From contig DATAWG010000055.1 in the NCBI GenBank assembly GCA_036267355.1, forward strand, positions 1 to 48,257: a DNA stretch of 48,257 nucleotides, read 5' to 3'. The DNA comes from Pirellulales bacterium. Its GTDB lineage: Bacteria > Planctomycetota > Planctomycetia > Pirellulales > DATAWG01. Shown in pieces: positions 27,377 to 39,683 of the stretch (position 1 is its first letter; the number at the start of each line of letters is the position of its first letter). The position numbers and the translations under genes were made by a program. The notes beneath the pieces were generated by a model. It saw nothing but the letters and a program-made list of their open reading frames with translations, ran no database searches and was not told the DNA's origin.

Positions 27377-28453
27377 TTACGCCGTTTCAGCTTCGCTGCC
27401 TTCCAGGCCGTATTCCTTTAGCTTTTTGTGCAGCGTGTTGCGGTTGATGCCGAGGCGGCTGGCAGCTTTGGTTTGCACGTTGTCGCACGCCGCCAACACT
27501 TGGGCGATCAGTTCTCGCTCGACGCGGTTGACGATCTTCGTGTGCAACGCGTCCTCCTGCGGGCCGGCGGTGGCGAGGCCCTGTTGCACCAGTTCGTAGG
27601 TCAGCGTTTCCATATCCGCCGCCCGCAGGCGGCCGCTGCGCGGGCGCTTTTCTCCCAGCACGGCCGGCGGCAAGAGATCGCACACCAGCTCATCCCCGGT
27701 CGCCATCACGACGGACCGCTCGACGTAGTTCTGCAATTCGCGCACATTGCCGGGCCAATGATATTCTTGCAAGGCCTGCAGCGCCTTGCGATCGATATGC
27801 ACGACGTAGCGATCGTTTTCCTCGTTGTAGACGTTAAGAAAATGGCTGACCAGCTCGGGAATGTCTTCCGGCCGCATCCGCAGCGGCGGCAGATGGATCG
27901 GCACGACATTGAGCCGGTAGTAAAGGTCCTCGCGGAAATTCTCCTTCTCGATTTCCTCAAGCAAATCGCGATTGCTGGCGGCGATGAGCCGGGTGTCGAC
28001 GCGGATCGTTTGCGTATCGCCGACGCGCTCGAACTCGCGCTCTTGCAACACGCGCAGCAGCTTCACTTGCAGCTTGGGCGTGGTGGAGTTGATTTCGTCG
28101 AGAAAGATCGTGCCGGTGTGGGCGGCTTCGAACCGTCCGGTGCGATTGGCCACCGCCCCCGTGAACGAGCCGCGCACATGGCCGAACAGCTCGCTCTCGA
28201 GCAAACTTTCGCTCAGCGCTCCGCAATTGACGCGAACGAATGGCCCGCCCGATCGATTGCTCAGCTGGTGGATGGCCTTGGCGATGAGTTCCTTGCCCGT
28301 GCCCGTCTCGCCGAGCAACAGCACGCTGGCATTCGACCGGGCCACTTGATGCGTAATCCGATATACCTCTTGCATCGCCGGACCGGAACCGATGATCCCT
28401 TTGATCGGCGGGCTAGGCGAGAGCGGATCGAATGGTCGCAGCGGCGAGGACAT
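27377..28453 (-). CDS. Sigma-54 interaction domain regulator, Fis-type HTH
   Basis: A bacterial enhancer-binding protein that remodels sigma-54 RNA polymerase using ATP. From ATG 28453 it is 358 residues. Walker A is LLLGETGTGKELIAKAIHQL, Walker B TIFLDEINST, and the Fis-like C-terminal helix-turn-helix is TKAASRLGINRNTLHKKLKE. The loop that contacts sigma-54 reads GSFTGA rather than GAFTGA. There is no receiver or GAF domain, so input must come from another protein or from expression level. The frame opens upstream to 28540, but those 29 codons lie in repeat sequence, so 28453 is preferred. Confidence 0.9.
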   Translation of the reverse strand: MSSPLRPFDPLSPSPPIKGIIGSGPAMQEVYRITHQVARSNASVLLLGETGTGKELIAKAIHQLSNRSGGPFVRVNCGALSESLLESELFGHVRGSFTGAVANRTGRFEAAHTGTIFLDEINSTTPKLQVKLLRVLQEREFERVGDTQTIRVDTRLIAASNRDLLEEIEKENFREDLYYRLNVVPIHLPPLRMRPEDIPELVSHFLNVYNEENDRYVVHIDRKALQALQEYHWPGNVRELQNYVERSVVMATGDELVCDLLPPAVLGEKRPRSGRLRAADMETLTYELVQQGLATAGPQEDALHTKIVNRVERELIAQVLAACDNVQTKAASRLGINRNTLHKKLKEYGLEGSEAETA

Positions 28454-28473
28454 GAATCGATGAGTGGGGTTGC

Positions 28474-28652
28474 TTAGAGTAGCAGGAACACTCCGTGTGC
28501 CGTCTGCCGTATTTTGCGGTTTGATATTTGTTGCGACCATACTAGCCCGAAGCGTTAGCGAGGATGCGTCGGTTCGTTTCGCATCCCTCGCTAACGTTTC
28601 GGGTTAGTGTGTCTTTTGGTTCACTGACGGCCCATGGAATGTGCCTGCTACG
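28474..28652. repeat. Nested inverted repeats (R3 arms around R2) upstream of the sigma-54 regulator
   Basis: The outer R3 pair is GTAGCAGGAACACTCCGTGT at about 28475-28500 and GAATGTGCCTGCTAC at about 28635-28650. Inside it is an R2 repeat, left arm 28541-28568 and right arm 28581-28608, of core CCCGAAGCGTTAGCGAGG. R2 recurs at 42925-42979 and R3 at 47952-48081. The right outer arm stops next to the stop codon of the gene at 28653. Confidence 0.8.
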
Positions 28653-30929
28653 TTACGAGTGTTTGCCTTGTTTCGTGGGCGCTTCGATCGTGTCCAAAAT
28701 TTCGCCGAGCAATTGTTGCGTCGCTTTGTCGAGCTGTGCGCTTGCGTTGTAGCGATTGTATTGCCGGACCACTTCCGACGGCGCCAATCGCAGGCCGAAG
28801 TGTTTTACGCTTTCGGCAAATGCCGCTGCTGCCGCTTGCCGCACTTCGAGCGGTTGAACGGCAAGGCTTGCCAGATCCACGAGCGCCGCTTGCGACGAAT
28901 GCGTTCCGAGCCTACCCATCGCCACTGCCGCATGCGGGGCCAAGAGCGGATGGTACAGTCCATGCTCGATGACGCCTTCATACCGCCGCACGTCGAACAC
29001 TTCCGGCGGCGAAGTGGCCATCTCCGCAAGCCAATCGAGTGCGATCGCCGCTTCCTGGAGCCGTAGCGGCGGCGGAATGAGATGCTCGCCCGATAGTTGC
29101 ACTCCCTTGGCAACCGCGGCTGCCATCTCCGCCGGCTTTTCCGGCCGATAGACGACAAACACTTTCGGCTCGGTCGCGAATTTCTTGGATTGGATCGTGT
29201 AGTCGGCCAATTCGCCCATCACGCACACCGGCAAATCCGCCGTGCGAAAGTCGCCGCGAAGTTGCTGAATGAGATCGAACGCATCCGGCCGCGCGATCCG
29301 CCCGCTGATGAACACGATTTCGGTGTCGGCCGATTGCGTGGCGGCAGCGAAAACGCCGAAACCATTGTTGGCCGTCTGCGGATCGTAGCCAGACGCGGCT
29401 GCAAGCCCGGCAAGCTGCTGTGCGACGCCGGTTGTGGGAAAGCCGATCACTGCCCGTCGATGGCCGGCCGAGGTCGCCACATCGGCCGCGGCATCGGTGA
29501 CGTAACTCGAGCCGGCGAAAGGCGCCGTCGGCTTGAAGCTCATCACCGCCGCAGCCGCGGCAAAACGGAGCCGCCGCTCGTTGCTTCGCAGCGCATCGAC
29601 CAATGGGCACGGCGTCGGGCCGTCGCGAGTCAAAATGCCCGCGCTGCCGATGCCTTGCAACACGCGCGCAGCCCCCCGCGCAGCCGCGGTGTGGCCGATC
29701 GCCAAGGCCTGAGCGAGCGCATCGCTAATCGCAGCGGTGCCGAATTTCGCCGCCCGGGCATATTCCGAGCCAGGGCCGGTCGGCAGCGGGGCATCCAGCC
29801 CGACGCGATATACCGCCGAATCCAATAGGCTGACGAGATACAGCCGCCGCGCCTCGAGCGCATCGGGCTCAAGCCGCATCAGCTCGCGCGACAACCGCGC
29901 CGCGACGAACGATGCCGCACGGGTCGGCGGATAACTGGCGACCGTGAATTGGTGCGTCGCCGGATCGAAACTCCAGATCGCGACATTGCTCCCATCGTCC
30001 GGCGGAAGCACCTTTTCGCCTTCAAGAACCGAGCGGGCTTCGCGCGCCAATAGCGCAATGGCATCGGATTCGTTCCCAGTGGTGCCCAGCAGTTGTTCGA
30101 GGGCTTGAGCGGCGGCGCGGCGCACATCCGGCGGACTATCAGGCGCGAATTGCGGGGCCAAAAGATACAGGGCCGACTGCTTGTCGCCGATCGCGGCCAG
30201 CAACGCGATCGCCTCGGCGACCCGCCGCGGATCTTTGTCGGCGAGGGCTGCCACTAGCGGGGGAATCGCATCGGTGCCCAAGCCGATGATCGCACCTTCT
30301 GCCAATGCATGGATCGAGGCCTGGGCTGGGTCGCCGATTGCCGCGAGCAGCGGGGGCACGGAATAGCCGCCGCCGTCGTGCAACGTCGCCAAAGCTTCGC
30401 TTTGCGCGTCGGCCGATTTCGCGCCGAGTTGCTTCACTGCCGACGCCAATCGGGCCGGATCGCGCCGCGCGGCGGCGGCGGCCCCCAACACTTGCCGGGC
30501 CAGGATCAAACCTTCGGGCTGCAAACTCGGGTTCGTGGCCAATTGCAAAAACGTGGCGCTGCCAAAGCGATGGATCAATTCGGCCGCGGCGGCGGGGTTG
30601 GGCTTGGCGGCGACGATTTGTTGCAGCAATGGCTTTGCCCTGTCTGGGCGGCCGAGTTGCAAAATCGACACGGCGGCTTGCATCAATTCGACCGGCGTCG
30701 TGGGCTTGGCGTCGAGAATCGTTTGCACGGCCGTATCGGTCGGCCCAGGCAGGGCGACGGACGGCGGTGGGGCCGGTTGAGGCGAGGCAGCTTTTACAGG
30801 GGCCTTTGCCGGAGCCGCCTTCGGGGCAGCCTGATCCTGAGCGTTGCCCGGTCGGACAAAGGCAAAAATGAGAGCGATCGCCGCGGCGGCGGACAGCAGC
30901 ACGGATTTTTCGAAGCGCGAGTAGGTCAT
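28653..30929 (-). CDS. Exported HEAT-repeat protein with receiver-like domain
   Basis: 758 residues. Signal peptide (hydrophobic 9-26, cleavage near GNAQD), then a Pro/Ala linker and Ala/Leu-rich HEAT-type helical repeats (VPPLLAAIGDPAQASIHALA, IPPLVAALADKDPRRVAEAI). About residues 490-605 look like a CheY-like receiver fold: AVIGFPTTG (strand 1), EIVFISGRIARPDAFDLIQQ (strand 3/helix 3) and FRTADLPVCVMGE (strand 4). The phospho-acceptor Asp is replaced by Ser/Gly (FISG). If the signal peptide is real, this domain is extracytoplasmic and cannot be phosphorylated by a kinase. HEAT-like repeats resume after it. Divergence and function are not known. Confidence 0.75.
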   Translation of the reverse strand: MTYSRFEKSVLLSAAAAIALIFAFVRPGNAQDQAAPKAAPAKAPVKAASPQPAPPPSVALPGPTDTAVQTILDAKPTTPVELMQAAVSILQLGRPDRAKPLLQQIVAAKPNPAAAAELIHRFGSATFLQLATNPSLQPEGLILARQVLGAAAAARRDPARLASAVKQLGAKSADAQSEALATLHDGGGYSVPPLLAAIGDPAQASIHALAEGAIIGLGTDAIPPLVAALADKDPRRVAEAIALLAAIGDKQSALYLLAPQFAPDSPPDVRRAAAQALEQLLGTTGNESDAIALLAREARSVLEGEKVLPPDDGSNVAIWSFDPATHQFTVASYPPTRAASFVAARLSRELMRLEPDALEARRLYLVSLLDSAVYRVGLDAPLPTGPGSEYARAAKFGTAAISDALAQALAIGHTAAARGAARVLQGIGSAGILTRDGPTPCPLVDALRSNERRLRFAAAAAVMSFKPTAPFAGSSYVTDAAADVATSAGHRRAVIGFPTTGVAQQLAGLAAASGYDPQTANNGFGVFAAATQSADTEIVFISGRIARPDAFDLIQQLRGDFRTADLPVCVMGELADYTIQSKKFATEPKVFVVYRPEKPAEMAAAVAKGVQLSGEHLIPPPLRLQEAAIALDWLAEMATSPPEVFDVRRYEGVIEHGLYHPLLAPHAAVAMGRLGTHSSQAALVDLASLAVQPLEVRQAAAAAFAESVKHFGLRLAPSEVVRQYNRYNASAQLDKATQQLLGEILDTIEAPTKQGKHS

Positions 30930-31104
30930 GTTGCGTTCGTCGGTGGAAGGATTACGTCGTGTATCAGTGAGTCAGGGTGTTGTGAGTGAGCGAGGGGGAA
31001 TTGTGCGTTCGGCTACCGTTGTGTAACGGCGTCGGAATATTTCGTTTTCGTCTGTGTTGTGTCGGCGCTTTGGCATCCGCGGCGCCGCTTCGCGTATTTT
31101 TGCT

Positions 31105-31122
31105 CAGCCTCGTGAACGAGGC
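31105..31122. repeat. 18-bp hairpin, second copy of the 27244 element
   Basis: AGCCTCGTGAACGAGGCT is identical to 27244-27261. It lies in the 280-bp gap between argH and the exported HEAT gene start, about 100 bases beyond the argH stop codon. Confidence 0.8.
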
Positions 31123-31209
31123 TAGCTCACCTTCTCCCGTGTTTGAAATGGAAAACGTTTCGTTCGATGTACCCAGCGCTGCATCCTTTAACTCAATGGT
31201 CTCTTGCCA

Positions 31210-32601
31210 TCATCCGTCCGCGTTTTCCGTCAGTTTTTCTTTCCACATCTGCACTTGCTTCGCCACCTCCGCGGGCGCGGTCGAGCCGTAGCTTTGGAAG
31301 CGGGCGATCGCGCGGTCGACGCCGAGCACGTCGCGCAGGCTGCCGTCGAGCGAGGGATCGATTTCCCGGAATTCGGTGGCGGGCAATTCCGCCAGGGTCG
31401 TTCCTCGGTCGAGGGCTTTTCGCACAAGTCGGCCGACCCATTCGTGGGCCGTCCGCTGCGGGGTGCCGCGGCGGATCAGTTCTTCCATCAGTGTCGTGGC
31501 GTCGAGGTGTCCGCGATCGAGGCGTTCCCGAATCGCCGCCCGGTTCAGTTCCGCACCGGTCACCAGCGGGGCGGCTAACTCCAAACAGGCCGACACGGTG
31601 TCGAACGCGTCGAAAAGCCGCGGCTTGTCTTCCTGCATGTCGCGGTTGTAAGCCAGCGGCAAACCCTTGACCAGCATCAGCAGGGCTTGCAAATCGCCGA
31701 CCACGCGCGCCGTCTTGCCGCGGATCAACTCCAGCACATCCGGGTTGACCTTTTGCGGCATGATCGACGAACCGGTGCAAAACGCCTGCGGCAATTTCAA
31801 GAAATTGAATTCGCTCGTGCACCACAAGATCCACTCTTCGGCCCAGCCGCTGAGGTGCAATGCGATCAGCGAAAGTGCGAAGACAAACTCGATCACAAAA
31901 TCCCGATCGCTCGTCGCATCGAGACTGTTTGCGGCGATCGCATCGAATCCGAGTTGCCGAGCGACGAATTCGCGATCGATCGGCAGCGATGTGCCGGCCA
32001 GCGCCGCCGAGCCGAGCGGCAAAACATTCGTCCGAGCGAAGCAATCCGCCAGGCGTCCGCGATCTCGCCCGAATCGCTCGCAATAGGCTAACCAATAGTG
32101 CGGCGCGAGCACGGGTTGGGCGCGCTGCATGTGGGTGTAGCCGGGGAGGATGCAATCATGGTCGCGATCCGCGCGGCCGACGAACGCCTGCTGCAAGGCC
32201 ACGATGCGGCGATCGATCTCGCCAATGGCGTCGCGCTGCCAAAGCCGTAGATCGGTGGCCACCTGATCGTTTCGGCTGCGCGCCGTATGGATTTTTCGAC
32301 CCGTGTCGCCGAGCCGGGCAATCAAAGCCCGTTCAATGTGCAGGTGAATGTCTTCATGCTCAGTTGAGAACTCGAAGAGGCCCTGCTCAATTTCTTGGCT
32401 GATCCGTTGCATTGCCTGCTCAATCTGACGGCACTCGTCTGCGGTCAAGAGCCCGACGCGTGCAAGCATTTGGGCGTGGGCCACCGAGCCCCGGATGTCG
32501 TGGGCATAGAGGCGACGATCGAAGCTGATGCTTTCGGTGAACTGCTCGACGCGGCGATCCGTCGCTTCGTTGAATACGCCACCCCAGGCTTTTGCCGCCA
32601 C
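31210..32601 (-). CDS. argH: Argininosuccinate lyase
   Basis: Final step of arginine synthesis: argininosuccinate to arginine and fumarate. The 463-residue protein is full length with [11 protein letters not shown] at the start, the [16 protein letters not shown] segment, the catalytic-loop signature [12 protein letters not shown] and [17 protein letters not shown]. All match the aspartase/fumarase superfamily ASL branch. No other arginine gene adjoins it, but carB, which supplies carbamoyl phosphate, begins 520 bp away in the opposite direction. Confidence 0.95.
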   Translation of the reverse strand: MAAKAWGGVFNEATDRRVEQFTESISFDRRLYAHDIRGSVAHAQMLARVGLLTADECRQIEQAMQRISQEIEQGLFEFSTEHEDIHLHIERALIARLGDTGRKIHTARSRNDQVATDLRLWQRDAIGEIDRRIVALQQAFVGRADRDHDCILPGYTHMQRAQPVLAPHYWLAYCERFGRDRGRLADCFARTNVLPLGSAALAGTSLPIDREFVARQLGFDAIAANSLDATSDRDFVIEFVFALSLIALHLSGWAEEWILWCTSEFNFLKLPQAFCTGSSIMPQKVNPDVLELIRGKTARVVGDLQALLMLVKGLPLAYNRDMQEDKPRLFDAFDTVSACLELAAPLVTGAELNRAAIRERLDRGHLDATTLMEELIRRGTPQRTAHEWVGRLVRKALDRGTTLAELPATEFREIDPSLDGSLRDVLGVDRAIARFQSYGSTAPAEVAKQVQMWKEKLTENADG

Positions 32602-33120
32602 AATCGCGCTCGATAAGGGTGTTGAATTTGATCGGAACTTATTTGGCTGACAGCCTTTACTTTAAACGGGCTTCGCCGCTCCGTCAATCTTCGGCGGCGG
32701 TCTATTGAACGCGCGAACGCGGGAGAACAGAACGCCACGGCGAGCGTTTGCCCACGCACGTTGTCCGTTTCGTTCCGGTGGGCGGTGAGCGCCGCGGCTT
32801 GCGCGGTGTCGCAGGACGGCACAAGTGTTTATTTATGTGGCATTTGCAGCCGAATCCGAAGGCGTTCGTCAACGATCGCGTCGCCGGCCGAACTGTCCTG
32901 CCTCCCGACAATGAAACGGCGGATTGAATCTCGAAATTCATGGATTGCCTCCTCGGGGGTGTGCTAGACCCTTGAAGCCGCGCCGTCGGCCATGGTACCC
33001 TCGGGAGATTTTAGACAGCACGCGCGATAAATTGGCATTTTCGATCGGGCCATCATCCAGCCGGCCGATGCAAGCAGCATTGCCACGCGCTCTCCACCCG
33101 ACCGAACGAAGGAACCCAAC
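32602..33120. other. argH-carB divergent intergenic region
   Basis: 519 bp between the divergent argH and carB genes. No convincing gene. On the minus strand an AGGAGG with an ATG at about 32941 looks like a start, but the protein it opens is basic and low in family character. A neighbouring frame reads EAIHEFRDSIRRFIVGRQ but has no start codon and is probably chance or a decayed gene. An AAGGA site precedes the GTG of carB. Confidence 0.4.
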
Positions 33121-36411
<3,291 letters not shown>

Positions 36412-36447
36412 ATCGGTGATGCATGCTACTGGCGTGCGTGGTCAGCG

Positions 36448-36540
36448 TGCACTGGCAATCGCATTCTGCCAGTGATGAACTGCCGCTGGGCAACGCGCTC
36501 GCGAGCCACCCCACTGGCAGACTGCGCTTGCCCGTGGCAC
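36448..36540. repeat. Inverted repeat, family R1, copy 2
   Basis: Arms 36448-36475 and 36512-36540 share the R1 core (CACTGGCAG and GCGCTTGCCCGTGGCAC) but with several mismatches in the left arm. It is in the 317-bp gap between carB and the next gene, otherwise without features. Confidence 0.75.
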
Positions 36541-36728
36541 ACGAAACACTAGCCGGTGCCACACGAACCGCCGCGCTTTTCTCTGATCCGCGGCCCCCGA
36601 TCTCTGGGTTGCCGATTGCAGGGGAAAATTGATCTTGGGATTGGCGGGGGTGATGCGTATGATTGTCGGGGGTGTTGCCGAGCAGGGAGTCCGATCGGCC
36701 CCCGATCTTGGTCTTGGACCAAACGATC

Positions 36729-38639
36729 ATGCGCGGCCTATGCGGATTGCTGGCTTTGGGGTTGGTTGCGGCGACCGTTGCCGTGCCATCGCCCAGCCTC
36801 CAGGCCGCCGAGCCGACCAAGCTTCAGGCCACCGAGCCAGTCCTGCGGGTCGGTTCCGCGGCCACCGCCGGCACCGCCGCCACGAACGCCGGCTCCGCGG
36901 CAGTCTCCGCTTCACAATCTGCCGAAGCGACGGCGGCCGGTAGTTCGGTCGCCGACATGGCTGCGGCCTTGGTCCGCAAATCTGCCGGGGCTGCAGAGGT
37001 CCATTCCGCATCGCCTATTCCGGCGGCGGCGCCGCAATTGATTCGGCAGTTGGACGATTCTTCGTTCGATGTCCGGCAGGCGGCTGCCCAGGAATTGGAG
37101 CGGCTCGGCCGCGAGGCGGAATACGCGCCAGGGCTTGCCGATCAGTTTCAACGCCTATTGTGCGACGAACGGACGTCGTTCGAAGTGCGCACGCAATTGG
37201 CCGAATTGATGCGTCATTTGCCCGCCGCTGCCGCCGCGCCGCCGACTTTGCCGTCTAGCGAGATCGATCACTTGTTGGAACTGCTCGACGACGACTCGTT
37301 CGCCGTGCGCTCAGGCGCGGGGGAACGGCTGAAATGGCTCGCCCGCAATCCGGCGATGATTTGTTCGCTGGTGGAAAGCGTCAAGACACGATTGTCGGAT
37401 CCGAACCTTTCGCCGTCGAGCCGCCAACAGTTGGACCCCTTGTGGACGAAAATCCATGGCGCGTGGCTGTTGAGCGATTCGGCCGGTTGGAATTTTGCCC
37501 CCGTGCCGGAGAAGCAAATTGCCGGTTGGATCGAGATGGTGGAAAACCCGACCAGAGCGGAGCAAGACGGCCATTCGCTCGACGAGGAAACGGCGATGCG
37601 CGAGCTGTTGGATCTTTTGGTGAGGCCTGACACGGCCCCGGCCGTGGTGCGGGCCCTCGAGGCCCGGTTGGCCGATCCACGGTTGGATTCTTCCGCGGCG
37701 AGCCGGTTGCGCGAACTCGATGATTGGAGCCGGCCGGCGATGGTGGCCGAGTATTGGGACAACCACACGAACCAGGCGATCCAACATCTGCTCGTCGGAG
37801 TGCCGAGCATGCCGCCGGGGGCGCAGTTTCCGAGCCACTTCGATCATTGCGACGATCATGTGGCCCATTGCGTGAGCGGCAATTCGCTTTCGCCGGGCGA
37901 TTATCCGGTGGGGATCGCGTTTCTGCATCCGCGTCAGCCGGGCGCGTTTTTTCAACTCGTGAATCTGCCGACCACCCAGCGCCGGCTGGCTTATGAGTTC
38001 TTGGTGGAGAATGAGACCGATACCGTGCGCCTTGTCCAAGTCAGCACGCGAACGCTGAATCACATGCTCGAAAAGCATCAGCCGCTGGACGACGACGATC
38101 TGGCGCTCTTGGATCTGTTGGATGCCGGTGCGGTTTCACGCTTTGCGGGGCCCTATTTTCAAGCGGTCGGCGACGGTCCGCGCGACGATTATTTAGGTTC
38201 GTTCGGTTCGCCGAGCCGGCATGGTCTGCTGTGTCTTTGGCTGGCCGTACATGGCACCCACGAAGCGATCGGCGGGCTGACGGAAGCGATCGACGGCCAT
38301 CGCATCATGGAGCCCGACGAATCGCGACCGTTTCGATTGGCCTGGGTGGCCGCGTTCGCAATTGCCGAGCGCGACCCTTGGCATGGCGAAGACGCATGGC
38401 TTGCGCAACGCGTGCAACGCACCGAGCGATTGGACACGGGCAACGCGGGCGACGTGGGCGCGATGGCTGCCGCGGCGCTGCTCACGCGGCACGGCCAAAG
38501 GCTGCAGGATTTCGGACTGCAAGAAGTCGAGTCGGAGCCGCTCAGCCGGCTTCATCTGCAAAACTATCGCTTTTCGTCGGCCAACGATCGGGGAGCGGTG
38601 CTCCGCTGGTGGTCGCACCAATCGACTTTGCCGGAATGA
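36729..38639 (+). CDS. Exported HEAT-like hypothetical protein
   Basis: 636 residues. Signal peptide MRGLCGLLALGLVAATVAVP with AAEP cleavage region, then an Ala/Thr-rich linker. HEAT-like repeats are clear at LIRQLDDSSFDVRQAAAQEL and LLELLDDDSFAVRSGAGERL. The C-terminal half contains an Asp-rich segment (QPLDDDDLALLDLLDAG) and conserved-looking Trp/His patches (HGLLCLWLAVHGTHEAIGGL). I started at ATG 36729 because the signal peptide starts there. No function is recognised; related large secreted proteins are common in planctomycetes. Confidence 0.7.
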   Translation: MRGLCGLLALGLVAATVAVPSPSLQAAEPTKLQATEPVLRVGSAATAGTAATNAGSAAVSASQSAEATAAGSSVADMAAALVRKSAGAAEVHSASPIPAAAPQLIRQLDDSSFDVRQAAAQELERLGREAEYAPGLADQFQRLLCDERTSFEVRTQLAELMRHLPAAAAAPPTLPSSEIDHLLELLDDDSFAVRSGAGERLKWLARNPAMICSLVESVKTRLSDPNLSPSSRQQLDPLWTKIHGAWLLSDSAGWNFAPVPEKQIAGWIEMVENPTRAEQDGHSLDEETAMRELLDLLVRPDTAPAVVRALEARLADPRLDSSAASRLRELDDWSRPAMVAEYWDNHTNQAIQHLLVGVPSMPPGAQFPSHFDHCDDHVAHCVSGNSLSPGDYPVGIAFLHPRQPGAFFQLVNLPTTQRRLAYEFLVENETDTVRLVQVSTRTLNHMLEKHQPLDDDDLALLDLLDAGAVSRFAGPYFQAVGDGPRDDYLGSFGSPSRHGLLCLWLAVHGTHEAIGGLTEAIDGHRIMEPDESRPFRLAWVAAFAIAERDPWHGEDAWLAQRVQRTERLDTGNAGDVGAMAAAALLTRHGQRLQDFGLQEVESEPLSRLHLQNYRFSSANDRGAVLRWWSHQSTLPE

Positions 38640-38646
38640 AGGCTTG

Positions 38647-38721
38647 AGGCTGAAGGCGACAGGCTTGAGATACGAGAGCATGCCGGACGCGTCACGTCCT
38701 CAAGCCTGTAGGCTTCAGCCT
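38647..38721. terminator. Inverted repeat between convergent genes
   Basis: Arms 38647-38669 (AGGCTGAAGGCGACAGGCTT start) and 38699-38721 pair over 23 bases with two or three mismatches. They lie between the convergent ends of the HEAT-like gene (stop 38639) and the DksA-like gene (stop 38721-38723), with the right arm touching the latter's stop codon. No poly-T run follows, so rho-independent termination is only plausible. Confidence 0.6.
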
Positions 38722-39065
38722 TATTGAGCACACTGCACGCAGTGCGGCGTGTAGGGAATCGCTTCGAGGCGTTCCGTTGGGATCGGCTGGCCGCACTCCT
38801 CGCAGGTGCCATAGGTGCCTTCTTCGATTCGCTGCAGGGCGTCTTCGACCATTTCGAGAATCCCTTCCTCGTTTGCGGCGATGGCGATTTCCTTATCGAG
38901 GCCTTCCTCGTCGGCGTCGGCCAAATGCGTGTGATAGCCGGAGATTTCGCCCCCTTTTTGAACATCTTCGAGCGCCGCCTGTTCGACGTGGCGCAGCGTG
39001 CCCGTCAGGCGGTCACGTAGCGCGAGCAATTGTTTCTTGCGCTGTTCCAGTTCGGCCGCTTTCAT
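38721..39065 (-). CDS. DksA/TraR-type C4 zinc finger protein
   Basis: 114 residues. The coiled-coil arm (residues 2-35 and 60-80) is followed by a C4 zinc finger with Cys88/Cys91 (CEEC) and Cys109/Cys112 (CVQC). DksA-type proteins insert into the RNA polymerase secondary channel and mediate ppGpp and stress responses. The coiled-coil tip residues that act in DksA (Asp-x-x-Asp-x-Ala) are partly present as DADEEGLD. The ATG at 39065 is chosen on a GGAG site about nine bases upstream; an earlier in-frame start at 39113 is less likely. Confidence 0.85.
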   Translation of the reverse strand: MKAAELEQRKKQLLALRDRLTGTLRHVEQAALEDVQKGGEISGYHTHLADADEEGLDKEIAIAANEEGILEMVEDALQRIEEGTYGTCEECGQPIPTERLEAIPYTPHCVQCAQ

Positions 39066-39338
39066 CGTGGCTTCTCCAAGGAAGTTGATTGGTGGAAACC
39101 GATTCTTCAGCACGAATCGTGCCGATCGGTTGCGAATCCGAATTTACAGCACCACGGCAGTGGCATTCGGTTTCATGCCCCCCACTTGATATACTGTGTA
39201 GGCGCCAAAAAAATTCGTTTGCCGCTCACCGATGCAGGACGACTTGGCGTGCGGCAAGGGATGGTATGCCGTCTGCACTGTTCGCAACCAGCCTGTCGGT
39301 TCTTCAAGCCATCAGCAAGGCCATGAAAGGGAATGGGT

Positions 39339-39563
39339 ATGCGTCGACTGTTCGCGTTCTTGGTGTTCGTCGTAGCTGTGCTGCTTGTGATTGGCTTTTT
39401 CCGCGGCTGGTTCGGTATCATTATCAATCAGGGCCAGATCAAGCACGACACGCACGAACTCCGCAAAGAGGCGGAGCATGGCGTCGAGAAAGCAAAAGAA
39501 GACCTTCACCAAGGGGCGCAAAAAGTCGAGCAGAAGACCAGCAACACTCCGACAACTCCCTGA
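39339..39563 (+). CDS. Small single-span membrane protein
   Basis: 74 residues with one helix (about 3-20, RLFAFLVFVVAVLLVIGFF), then a short link and a charged amphipathic segment (HDTHELRKEAEHGVEKAKED) likely to be a coiled coil, ending Thr/Pro-rich. A GAAAGGGA motif precedes the second ATG at 39339, preferred over the ATG at 39333. Family not recognised. Its stop is four bases before repeat R1 copy 3. Confidence 0.65.
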   Translation: MRRLFAFLVFVVAVLLVIGFFRGWFGIIINQGQIKHDTHELRKEAEHGVEKAKEDLHQGAQKVEQKTSNTPTTP

Positions 39564-39566
39564 GGT

Positions 39567-39645
39567 GTGGCGCTGGCAAGCGAAGTCTGCCAGTGAAGAA
39601 CTACCGCAGGGCGCTACACTGGCAGACTTCTCTTGCCAGTGGCAT
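39567..39645. repeat. Inverted repeat, family R1, copy 3
   Basis: Arms 39567-39595 and 39617-39645 (GCTGGCAAGCGAAGTCTGCC in the left arm) pair over about 29 bases with a few mismatches. It lies directly after the stop codon of the small membrane gene and before the convergent zinc-ribbon gene, so it may act as a transcription terminator. Confidence 0.85.
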
Positions 39646-39683
39646 TGGCCGCCAGTGGCATGGCGCCGCGAACGACTGGCGTT

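Noticed and set aside
30930-31209. Possible tRNA or riboswitch in the gap between the HEAT protein and argH
   Set aside because: No cloverleaf or known riboswitch core was found; only an 18-bp hairpin copy is evident.
32702-32941. A minus-strand 79-codon frame with a good AGGAGG upstream in the argH-carB gap
   Set aside because: The product is basic and without family character; the AGGAGG is probably coincidence or belongs to a decayed gene in a neighbouring frame.
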